Below, piece after piece: positions 11,004 through 23,000 of a stretch of DNA of 64,000 bases. A model generated the notes under the pieces. It was given only the letters and a program-made list of their open reading frames with translations. It did no database searches and was not told the origin of the DNA. This stretch comes from Chrysoperla carnea (Eukaryota > Arthropoda > Insecta > Neuroptera > Chrysopidae): contig NC_058338.1 of the NCBI RefSeq assembly GCF_905475395.1, positions 92,675,435 to 92,739,434 of the forward strand, written 5' to 3'. The stretch's first letter is position 1. Each line of letters opens with the position of its first letter. Position numbers and translations under genes: made by a program.

Positions 11004-12649
11004 AGTTTAATATCCTTTTAGAAGTCTATGAATGATATTTTTTTTGAAACTATCTCTTTTTTTTTATTTGTGTTGTTTATCACAGACATACTTGAGGAAT
11101 AAAAAAAAAATTATGAAACCAACGATTTTTTAAAAATAACAAAAAATACTTACAATTTTTATTTTAAAATTTCAAAAATTCTTCATAAATAAAAAAATTT
11201 CCCTCATTTTTATTACACTGTCTACAAAAAAATGTTTATTGTAAGCACAAATGTCTATATTCAATCCAAATTGCTAAAAATTCCCCTATTTCTTTTACGG
11301 TATTAAGGATCGCGTATATATTTTATTGGCGACAAAATAAGTTAACCTATTTTCATTGGGTTGTTGAAAAGAAGGATTCTCTCATTTTGATTTGAAGAAG
11401 GATTTATACAATTTTGATTGGCATGAAATCATTCTTTGATTGGCGTGAAATCCTTGTTATGAATGGCCTACAACTTCTCTACAGCCGATAACATCGAAAA
11501 ATTATACTGAATATAGTAGCCACCTAGCATATCCATAAAATCTTATGAGACATATAATCTCGAAATAGTTAACAATCTAGCGTAAGTATAGACATCTGTG
11601 ATTGTAAAAAAATCGCAATAATAAGTAAACTTACAATATATATTTAAGCTTGTTTTTGTTTAAGATTTTATAAGTGATTAAAAAGCGAACAGATATTTGT
11701 TTTTAAACTTAATTGTTTATTTATTTATAATTTATATGCGGGTAGGATAATATTAGAAATCTAAGCAACAATCAAATATACGATGATTAAATGGGGAAAT
11801 ATTAAAATTTAGTTATTGGCGGCCTCGAAAACTTTACTCATATAACGACACAAGCACCACACTGTGGTCAGAAATGAAAATTATGACGCCATTTTGATTT
11901 CATATAAAATGGATTCTCTTGGCCGTAAAATTATTAATTCCCCAAACAAAAGAATAGATTTATATCATCATGAATTTCAAATCAAAATAAATTTAAATTT
12001 CCTGAGATAGATACACATTTTTTTTTTAATTAAAAAAATTGAACCTCATTTTTTCTCTTATTGTCACTTTTGTACGATAGAAAAATACGTACACGAATAA
12101 ATCAATTCCAATTATATATATTTTCGGATGATATAAATCTGAATGATTTTTTCCCAATAAAAGTTGACAAATTTAATGGATTAATGAGATATTTTGACTA
12201 CGAAATATATTCACTTAAAAAGTAAAAATCACAACATTCAAAAATTTGTAGTTGTGAAGCGAAAACACAACACAAGACAGTAGCAATATTTTTTTTGTAA
12301 TTAAGATTTGATTGAGACATTAGCCCGCTGCTCTAAGCCCTTTTTACAAGCTTTCTTTTTTTTGTACCTATACAATCGCATTGCTATTTATTAAACTGCT
12401 CTCCCCTTTATGATTTAAAAAAAATTGAATATTCATTTTGGCCAAAATTGTTTTTAATTCAAAAATTGATTTTATTTACAATATTTTTCAACTATGGCAC
12501 AATTTTTTTAGTTATAATGGCTTTAGAATCATAGACAAAACTTATGTAGGTAAATCTTTTTATTTAAATTAAAGAAGGAATGTATTTTATTTAATAATAG
12601 GCTGCCCCAATTTTTAAATCTACATTATTTCTATCAAAATTAAAAAGTC
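11004..12649. other. AT-rich intergenic DNA, nothing recognised
   Basis: No coding-like frame or shared repeat found. Confidence 0.4.
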
Positions 12650-13310
12650 GTTTAACAACTTACCAACTCAAAGGTATCACAGGACTGTCGTACATTAAAT
12701 GAGCTAGCGGAACAAATGAATGTTAATATGGTATGTGTACCGGGACAAAGAGATATTCCAGGAAATTGTGAAGCCGACGAGTTTGCTAGAAATGGCACAA
12801 TGCTGCTACTTAAAGAGGATATCTTAAAAAGGGCCAATCTTAAGTGGAGAGAGGAACGTACTTGTGATATTACAAGACATCTATGGTCTGAATAAAATCG
12901 TAAACGCTTCGAAGATATTATATCGCTTCCAAAGGCCTCTATTAGCAAAATTGTTGCGACTATTACAGGACACTGTCTAAGCGGCAGGCATGCTGAACGT
13001 CTGGGCTTGACAGTGTATCACGACTATTGCAGGAGCTGTCACAGTGGTGAGGAGGAAGAGATAATGTCCCATCTTCTGTGTCACTATCCAGCTCTTGCAA
13101 TGAGAAGATGGACTTACCCTAGCCAGCCTCTCTTTGACGACCTCTCCGACCTAAAGTCCGTTGACGTCAAAGCACTCCGACTGTTCTTAAACAGCTCCAA
13201 ATGAGTCATGGAATAGTGGCCAGGAATTGGCAAACCCTTTTTCGGTATCAATACGAACCCTATGGTCTAAGTGTGTCCCACTCCTCGGCCGCTATTCTAA
13301 CCTAACCTAA
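12650..13310 (+). pseudogene. 5'-truncated non-LTR retrotransposon (RNase H and ORF2 C-terminus)
   Basis: One frame from about 12668 to 13204 reads the end of a LINE ORF2. It starts with the tail of an RNase H domain (VCVPGQRDIPGNCEADEFAR, the counterpart of the usual WVPGHxxIxGNExAD). It continues through a GHCLSGRHAERLGL segment into a Cys/His cluster (CRSCHSGEEEE...HLLCHYPAL) typical of the C-terminus of RNase H-bearing clades such as I, R1 or LOA. One in-frame TAA (12893-12895) breaks it, and everything upstream is missing. The 3' UTR ends in CTAACCTAACCTAA. Dead on arrival, as is usual for 5'-truncated LINE copies. It lies in the 3' flank of the RUSC gene in the opposite orientation. Confidence 0.88.
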
Positions 13311-13783
13311 TCACGATATCGCATTTCCCTTCAAAAACTCTGTGATACAAAACATGGATTTATAAAATGGGGCAGCTTAATACTAAATATTAACATATAG
13401 ATTTTATTATAGATTTGTCTACGACCTTGGTGATGTAAAAAGAAAATATATTCAAATCAGGGGACGAAACTCTTTCTTTCCAATTAGGGAAAATTAATTT
13501 CCAGAAAAAAAACTTAAATGAAAATCATTTCAGAAAAATTAATTTATAAACATATTAAAAGTCGTTTCATCAAAATATTCAATTCCTGTTCATATAAAGA
13601 CTTTATTTTTCGATTTTAAATAAATAATATTTGGTATATGATAAAATAAAACAGATTTTTCTCGGAAATTGCACAGCATCAAAGTAACACAAATATTATG
13701 TTTTTCAAAATCATATAATTGCCATGACTAGATTATTTATATTTATTTTAATGACTGATATTTTCAGGTCCGATTCCACCAAC
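13311..13783. other. Spacer between LINE fragment and RUSC 3' end
   Basis: AT-rich, no gene seen. It may include the distal 3' UTR of the RUSC gene if the nearby AATAAA is not used. Confidence 0.35.
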
Positions 13784-13789
13784 TTTATT
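13784..13789 (-). terminator. Polyadenylation signal of the RUSC gene
   Basis: AATAAA on the minus strand about 45 bp after the stop codon at 13836. Confidence 0.6.
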
Positions 13790-13835
13790 CAAGATGGTGA
13801 AACTGGGCCTTAAGTATTCTTTAAAGAAGATAGTT

Positions 13836-14025
13836 CTAAAATCTTTTACTCATATCAGATTCTAATATTAAAACAGCTGATCTAGGTACTAACCCTTTTT
13901 GTGTCCCACGACAACATAACAACCATTTATCATCAACTTCTAACATAACAGTCAATTTCTCCCCTTCATTAAATGAGAGATGTCCGTTGTCCGCTTGTAA
14001 ACGATGTGTTAACGTTCTGACAACC
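13836..14025 (-). CDS. RUSC exon 11: SH3 domain and stop
   Basis: Not covered by a long frame, found by translating the minus strand. It reads VVRTLTHRLQADNGHLSFNE, then a Glu-Gly-Glu-Lys turn, a DDKWLLC core strand with the conserved Trp, and GLVPRSAVLIL, the SH3 terminal motif that corresponds to ALYDY..GELSF..GD..WW..G..G..P..YV. It ends SDMSKRF-stop. The acceptor is TTTTTTATAG|G. The ALYDY position is degenerate, as in vertebrate RUSC SH3 domains. Confidence 0.9.
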
Positions 14026-17000
14026 CTATAAAAAATAACAGTTAACGTGTAGGGGAAGGCTTTTTTAGGGTAAAAATTCTCTACACATCCAATATAAAAA
14101 CTACAAAGGTATTTGGGGAGGGGAAAGTAATCGAAATTCTTACTTTGGAGTAGCTTTGATAGGAGTTTTATTCACACGATGTAATGAACTTGAAACCGCT
14201 CTTCGTGGTGGAGTTAGTTTAGAGGATTTTGTCAGTTGTTGGTTATATGGCAAACTAGTGGGTCTTGTAGGATGTCTTAATGAATTTCCTGCTGTTTCAT
14301 GTTGATCCATTCTGCTTGATCTGGAAATTATCAAAATAATTTTTTTACATATATTTAAATAAAATACGGGTAACTCGTAATGGTCTGAAAGACAGAGCCG
14401 AATTTTGCTATTTATCTGTAGTCCTTCGAATGTAGTTGTCATTATGTAAAGGGGTGTGGGGGAACCTTTTTCGATAATGACGGACAAAATCTCTGATGCG
14501 GGGGTGGAGGATGTGAGGATGAAAGTGAAAATCTGCTTGTGATATGTAACATTTCCGCTTCTTTTCCAATATAATTTACGTCATCTATGAAGTGAAAACT
14601 GAACTGGGCGAATGACTAGGTCTTGCTAAGAAATGAAAAAAAAATTATATTTATTGTTTTGACATTTCATAAAACAGGGTGAATGAGATACAATTTATGG
14701 ACATCTGTTAATAAAAACTCCAAATTTAAAGAATATTACTTAGACTTGGTTTATTTTATTATGTTGGACCTTACAAACAAAGAGAGTAAATAATATTACG
14801 TATGTATATAATATTATTGATTCCCTTTGTTTTTAAGGTCCAACATAAAATAAACCAACTCTACATTATTATTACAGTAGAACCTCGATAAATTAAAGTC
14901 CAAGGGAAACACAAAATATTTTAAGTTATAGAGGTTTTAAGTTATCAAGGGTCTATGTTAGGTAAAGGTTAATATAGAGGTATGTACATGTTTCTATGTA
15001 CCCTAGTTAATATAGAGGTATGTACATGTTTCTATGTAGTTACTGATATTTAAGTTATAGAGGTTGCGTATTTTAAGTTATAGAGGTTTTGGGCTCTGAT
15101 GGGAAGGGAACATAGTATTTTTTGAAGTAACAGAGGTTTTTATGTTACCGAGGTTTAAGTTATCGAGGTTCTACTGTATTAGTTGGCCAAAAATTGTATC
15201 TCCTTCACCGTGTTTTATAGAATGTCAAAACAATAAATATAATTTAAAAAAAATTTTTTCCACTCCTTAGGCAAGATCTAGTTATACGCCCACTTTAATT
15301 TTCACTTCTTAGGAGACTTGAATTATGTTGGAAAAAGGGTGAACATATTACATATCACGAGCATATTTTTACTTTCACCAACGTACTTTCCACCCTCGCA
15401 TCAGATATTTTGACCGCCATTTCCGAAGAAGGTTATCCTCACACCCTCTTTACGTGATGACAACTACATTAGAAAGACTACAGAATCACGAGCAAAACAC
15501 ACCCTCTTTACGTGATAACAACTACATTAGAAAGACTACAGAATCAAGAGCAAAACTCAGCTCTGTCTCTTCGTCTATAACACTCCTGAATCTTACTTAC
15601 CTAGTTGGTGTAGTTTGTTGCTCAGCTTTTTTTGGACGTGTTCGAACAATATTTGATTCCGTATTCTGACGTTTTATAACTCCACTTCCAGGCAACGGAA
15701 TACCAGACATTTTCTTAACTGGTATATTTGTTTTTTGTAACGATGCGTTTGTTAACGTTGAATTTGCACGCACCGGTGATGGAATTAAACGAGGTATTTT
15801 TGATTTTTTGGATGAAGGCGTATGTGCAGGTGATTCTGGTGTTTTTGATTCTTTTTGTGTTGGCGATTCCGGTGATTTTGATCGTCCACTGCTACTAATA
15901 TTTGATGTACGACTTGATGAATCAGTTTGTGAACTGGGTCGATTTGTAATTTCATTTGATAACATTTCCCATTTCATTTGTAAACGACGGAATTTTGCAC
16001 CTTGTGGAGGTTCCGCTACTTTCTTTGGTGATCCAGTTGCGTTTTTATTTGTTTTATTATTGATTTCAGGTTCTAAACTATCAGTATACTCTTCATCGGA
16101 ATCTTCAGCGACTAGTCGATCGAATGCTTGATGTAATTTTGATCCAGGATGTACATCGGACCAACGTTTTTTCTCCGAATTTGTGACATCCGAGACAACA
16201 TTATGATCGATAAATGAACGTGGTCTTGGTTTAACAGCTTTTTCTCTTAAAGTTTGTGCTATTTCTGGTGATAATAATTGTTCAATATGTTCGGTACAAA
16301 TTTCTTCATTTGAATTTGATTGCGTAAGACTATTTTGTATTGACTGTACAATCTTAAACAATGCCCATTGTTTTGATGAAATTTGTGATTTTGTGGGTGA
16401 AATCTAATGGAAGTTAAATATCATGAAATTTATGTCGAATTTACATCATCCCTGGTGGAAAAATATTTGAAGAAAGAATAAGTCTTAATAAGTCTTGAAA
16501 ATTCTGCCAGCCTTAGGAACTCTGAATTTTTCAACGTTTTTGGGCTCTCTAATTCAGAATTATCCAGACTTATTCAGTCTGAATTAGACAGCTCAAAAAC
16601 GTTGAGAAATTCAGAGTTTCTAAGACATCTTCAGAGTTTCTCTTCTTAAGACTTATTAAAACTTATTATTTCTTCAAATATTTTTTCCACCAGAGATAGA
16701 AGAATAACTTACCTTTAAATGTATAGGACTAGAAGCTTGAAATGATCCCATCCGCTTCATACTTATTTGTAACTGTCGATACTCAAACATTAAATCAATT
16801 TGGAATGGAAGCATATTTAGAGGTTGAAGTGATGTAATTAATAAGTCAATTAACCGTCGGATATCACTGCCGCCAGTGTGTGCCATTAAGAGCAAGGAAT
16901 CTGAGTGATAATGTTTTCTTAAAATTGATTCACGCATTCGTAAATAACTTAACCATACATCCAATGACTGAACACTATAATAAAAGGACATTTCATTATA

Positions 17001-20000
17001 CTCTGAAAGTAAGGGTTGTTAAGGTAGTACGAGCACCTAAAGGCAATTTTAGATTTAGGGTTGAAATTATTTGTACCTTATTTTCAACTTTGATGATGAA
17101 TTTTGTTATAACTTTTAGAATGTAGAGGAAAAATAAAATTTTTCGATATCTGCCTTGATTTTCGAAATATTGAAAGCTAAATAATTAAACAAAATTTTCA
17201 ATTTTCGCTATTTTGAAAATTATTCCAGATATAGACTAGTTTTGGAGAAATCAATGAAAACACATCAATTGTTTTACCATAAATATGTTAAATATGCCTA
17301 CTTTTGGAGTCATTTATTTATTTAAATAATCGGGCAACCCCTCTTCCCCTCCCAAAAATTTTAATTGAAATTTTACTTACTTTAAAAGTCCAAAAATAAA
17401 CGCATTAAACTTAATTAATCCTTCCGTAATAACATCTTCTGTATTGATTCGCATTACAAGTTCATTTAAAGATTTCGTTAAGGGTCCATCATGAGAAGAT
17501 CCTTCAATCACTTGCCAAACGGAATTACTGATAGCACCAAATGTTGTATCAATACTTGGTTTTAATCCATCACTAAGAATAGCATATAATGCTGGACATA
17601 AAGTGGCTAAGAGTAATTTTCCACATGCTGGTGTTTCCATAGTATTTCCAAGATTGTTCAATTCTTCATGATCTTTTGCTAAGGCGAAGTGATCTATTAT
17701 TTGATCGACAGCATCTTTTACAGCGGTTATCAGTACTGTAAGAAAAACAAGTTATTTAAGAGAAGGTCGCAAGCAGTTCGAGATTGTTCGAAGTAAAAAA
17801 AGAAGATCATTAATCTTTTTTTTTTTGGGGGATGGATTTTCAAAATCCGGTAGATTAACAAATAATCTTGGAAACGGTTCCAACGATTTTCATGAAATTT
17901 AGTATGCAGGGGGTTTTTGGGTCCAAAAATCGATCTAGCTAGGTTTTATTTAAAAAAAAACGTCTTTTTATCCGTGTTTTCAGGAAATAGTAAAAGATAA
18001 ACTGCAAAATATGACTCTTCCTGACATCTATTGGAGTATATCGTAGTTAACGAAATAACGTACATTACCGAGACATTCAAATTGGTATTGGTGTCTTTTT
18101 AATTCAAAAAATACCGAACAAAGCTCGGTCATCCAGCTACTATTAATTAAATATATAATTATTTTTTAATTACCTGCTTTATTTTCAACGAAATCATTTG
18201 TTGCTCTAGACGTAGTAATATTTCGTACAGGAGAATTTTTCGGACTACGTTCCTCCGAACTAGTTTCACCCTCTTCATGTATTGGTAATTCGACTAAACC
18301 TTTATTTGGACAATGTCGAACAGCAGGCACTGGTGTACATTTCGATAATACATCATTATTCTCATCGAAATTTAAGTGATGTGAAAACGTAACGTTTTTT
18401 CGACCATATCGGTTTTGATTGATTTTTAACGATAAGAATTTATTGACGCATGATCGTAATTTTAACACATCGTTGTCATCCCATTCATCGTTATCACTAC
18501 ACGAAAATCCACTTTGTTTAAGGAAATCTTCGAGTTGTTGTAATTCATCTTGGCTTGCCGACGAGACAGAAGATGTTTCAATTGTTTTTGGTAAGGGAGG
18601 TGTTGGTGGTCTTGCAATCGCACAATCGTTATTTTCTATACTGCTATCGTTACCCGCATCTACCCCTTCATCTGCATACGAATCGTCTGTATTATATTCG
18701 TAAAGTTTCTTCTCCAATTTACGATTCTTTTTATAATTTTCCACTGATTTGCGTAATATACCCTTTGGAAGCATTTTATTTTCACCGTTTGGTAATGAAG
18801 TTGAACGTTTTGGAAGTGGTGGAGCCCCGGGTAATTTTTTCTCATTCATAAGTACACTTGCTTCGGAACTTGTAACACTATCGTAACGATAGATAAACAA
18901 TGGATTAAAGTTATTTCCTCCAGATGATGTAACAGGAGCTTGAGTTGCGTTTTGTACAGAATCTGTGAGTAACATCGTCGATGATCCTCTATACCCTGAA
19001 GATGGTTGGGTTGCAGTGCTAGAACTAGACGAGACATTTGTTCGATCGATAAATCCTGTTAAGTCACAGCTCTGTGGTCGTACTTTATGTCGCATTGGTG
19101 GCGTGACACAAAATAGTGGTCTTTCTTTCTGTCGCAACAATTCGTCTGGTTTTACGTTGATTTGTTCAATAACCTCGGGAACTTCAGCTAGAATTTGTCG
19201 ATATTCCGTGGGTAATAAGAATGTTAATGAATCCCAATCTTTGACATGACCAAAACCACGCTTCTTAAGTGTTTCCACATCGTTACACGAAAATGGTCGC
19301 GTCTTATTTGTTTTCTCTTTGCTAGGTGCAACTGTGTCCGATTGACATGGCACAAATTTTTGTGGCATTAAAAATATTTTTGTCAAATCATTTGTATTAT
19401 CTTTAAGGAAATCCAAACTAGGTAAGGTATATTCTGGGTACAAAACATAAACAGGCTTTTCTTTATTATCCGATTTCAATTTGTTCAAGAAAGAAGGCTC
19501 GATAACTTTCACGTAATCATCACATTTTTCTTTATCGTCAATATTTGATAACAACGATGTTTGTATACTTCGATCGATTACATCGAGAGGAGTTTGAATG
19601 ATTCGTGGTAATCGGAATCGATTACTACGCGGAGAGTATCTTTGGAATTTTGTTGTTTCAGTTGCTTCCGAAGAACTGCACATTGAAATACTGGCACTTT
19701 CTGCGGATGATGCAATTTCTGCATCTTTCTTAATTTCTAATCGTTCTGAATCGCCACGATTTGATGATGTATCTGAATGATCAAAGCTATTATTGTTGTT
19801 TACGTTAAATAATTTCGGGAAATTTCGTATCCGTTTTGTATCTTTTTGATTATCCGTTTTCTCTGTATCCGATTCGATACGTAACCAATTATTAAACTGA
19901 TTTTCTAATCGATTATAATGTCGATTATCACAATTATCGTTATCATTGACCGACGTTGACATTTTATCCTTTAATCGATTATCAAGTGATCCAGCACTAG

Positions 20001-23000
20001 TTGTACCCGAATGACAATTATATTCACTTGCCGATGATTTATCCATATCTAATGTCATTCCTTCAGCACTGATACTCTTTTGTTTGATGAAACGTTTCAC
20101 TAAATTTAAATTTGGTGTTACAATTTTGCCAGTACTTTGTCGATTATTATCACTGCAACTACTGTCAAAACCATCCATTGAGCTGGCAATGTCCGAGAAT
20201 AAGCTGCCGCTATTTGTTTGATGTTGTATATCGAATACTTTTATGCAACCAGATGGGAAACGTTGCATACCGGAATATGATTCGATCTGAAAGAGGTTAG
20301 AAATAGACATGAAATTAAAAATTTTCTTTTTTAACTATTGTTTTGATTTTATAAGCTTATGAGCACTACATTCGCAAAAAAGCAGGGTATGATTATGGAC
20401 AGGGTATGATTATGGGGTAGGATTATTAAAGTTAAGTGTTTAAAATGAATGAGATTCGTATGCGATTCGCGAAGGCATATCTTCAGGACTGCTGGAAAAC
20501 AGAAACTGATCCATACACCAGAGCAATATCAAAAATAGTTTACGGATACCCCGCTTTGATTTATTTACTACGGATCGATTTCTCTTTGCCACGAGACAAT
20601 AAAATTTGTTGTAATTTCTACCGAACTAATTTTGAGGAAACAAAACAAAAGAGTTACTGTTCGTAAAGTAAAATAAAATAGACATTTTACCACAGACGAT
20701 ATTCTTTCATAACCGTTTTAGTCTGATGATTAAAAGTATGCGATCTTTACGACGTTTGTCGGTCGTTTAAGAAATAAATCTGACCATGAACTTCTTTAAC
20801 TGTTAAATAATTCAGCAAATACAGTATGGGTGTGTTTAATGAAAGGTAAGGTTCATATTTGGAAAATATTGACAAAGAACAACGTTTGTGAAGACAGCTA
20901 CTTGGGTTCCAATAGATCAAAAAGTTTGATTTATAAAAAGATATAATGCATATCGCTATACAAAATTTATACTTCCTATTTTAGGAAAAAAATTACCTTG
21001 GTAGGAAATTAATACATATGAAAATTTTTTCTGTTTTTCTCGGAAGAAATGACAGGCGAATAATATTATTTTAAGTTATAGTGGTTATATTGGCGACTCC
21101 AAGAAACTATAGGTGGCACTGTAATGGCGGTTGAAGAGGATATAAACCAGTATAAACATCTACCTTCATGGTATAAATCAGAGGCACCCAAACTTTTTTG
21201 TTTCGTGGACCATTCGATTTTGTATGGACCCGCTCCGCTGGTTAGCTAATATGTTACATTTTTGAAAATTCATTGACTTTTCATTTTTTATTCATTTTTA
21301 ACTGTAGTGAGGTGTAAAATTTGTTTTTGTAAATCAAAATAAAATTAAGTACTTTTTTTTTTTTAAGTATGAGATCGACTATCGTGGATCCCTGTTTACA
21401 TCTCAAAGACCCCAAATTCTGTTTTCATTCGCATGGGCCCCTTGTAAATCATCGTGGACCACTGATCACCGGAGAATCACTGGTATAAATACCATTCTCT
21501 CTCTACCTCGAAAATTAATTAGTAGAAATTCCCTTTTTATACCATTTAATTATATGTTCTAAGTTACCCTGGTGGAAAAAATATTTGAAGAAAGAATTAG
21601 AAGTTCTGAAAAAGTCTTAGGAACTTTGAATTTCTCAACGTTTTCGGACTAGTCTAATTCAGAGTTATTCAGAGTTCTTAATACTTTTTTAAAGTTTCTA
21701 AGACTTTTTCAGAGTTTCCTAAGACTTGTTAAGACTTATTATTTTTTCAAATATTTTTTCCACCAGGGTAATGTTTACACCACTCTCCATTTCATATTTA
21801 AATCAGTAGAGGCCAGCTTAGTATTTTGGAATCGCGAATAGTAATTATTTCATACTAGTCAATATCATAAATTAAATAAATAGTTCAATTATTTATCACA
21901 AGTGGCGTGCGTATCAAATAATTTAAAAAACATGCATTAAGGACATTCATGTGCCATTTCAGTTTCCTATGTGGGTTCATAGAGAGATAATATGTAAATT
22001 TAAAATAATTTTAAATTAGTAGAACTTTAGATAATAATTATTAAAAGTTTCAACAAGTATAGTTGTTGAAATTATTTTTGGGAAATATCGATTTATATTG
22101 TTCGTTTAGTATCATGTGTAATTTTGGTTTTTGTCACTTTTTATACTTAAAATTCAACGAAATTAATTCAATAACAGTATATTTTTTCTTTCTTAAATCA
22201 TTCAAAATCATTTAAACCTTTGTATCATCATTTTTTTTTCTACTAATATAGTTGACGCATGTACACTCACTGTCAGAAAAAGTGCCACAGTTAAAACATT
22301 CTAAGCGTACGCATCATATGTTATGTTATAATAGTAACACTTAGAATGTTTTAAAACGAGCATTTTTTGTGACATTGAGTATACGTCCTTAAGAATACCA
22401 ACAGTTAATTTCTTTTTGAAATTAATAGACTTTAATTTCAATGAAAATAAATAAATCTATATATAATTTCAGTTTTGCTTTATTTGCTTTTTGTGACATG
22501 TTTCGGATTAGGAATCCATTTTCAAACTCACAAAAAAAAAAATCTCAAACTTCACAGTTTGAAAATGGATCATAATCCGAAATTGGATTTCCACAAACTA
22601 AAGCTCTCTACAATAAATTACATCTACAACTATTTTTAATTTAATTGTTGCGTTATTTAGTAGAATAAAATCAAACTTATTTTTTGTCTACTTGGAAATG
22701 TTTCACTTTCCACGTTCCCCTGATAAAAATGTCCGATTCATGAGTTAGAAGCCGAAGCCGATTAATCGGCTATCGCCACAACCTTCGGCCGAAGCCGAGC
22801 CGAAGCCGAAGGTTTAAAAACATGATTTTAAAACTTTAATATTAAAGTTGATCTAGAGGTTATGATCTTTAGAAGTTGATCTAGAAGTCAATTTAAAGAT
22901 GATTAAGAAAATTACCTTGAAATTTATTTCAAAATAATAACATTTAGAACAATTCGTTCAATTCCGACGTTTGCCAAGAACCTTCGACCAAAGCTTCGGC

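Larger units (their letters stand above)
14383..15576. mobile_element. Large foldback element filling RUSC intron 9
   Basis: The left part (from GACAGAGCCGAATTTTGCT) is the diverged complement of the right part (AGCAAAACTCAGCTCTGTC). The match continues through GTAGTCCTTCGAATGTAG, TCTGATGCGGGGGTGG and TTATATTTATTGTTTTGACA, giving arms of several hundred bp. At the centre is a second palindrome (14750-14856, GGTTTATTTTATTATGTTGG and its complement), and a pogo-like MITE is nested beside it. The element leaves only about 24-62 bp of the intron at either splice site. Confidence 0.82.

Noticed and set aside
15808..16131. Plus-strand 107-codon frame opposite RUSC exon 9
   Set aside because: A shadow of the Ser/Asp-rich coding exon on the other strand, as are the frames at 18419-19780.
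20436..20666. 76-codon plus-strand frame in RUSC intron 5
   Set aside because: Composition is acceptable, but there is no recognised family, no splice partner and no support beyond chance length.
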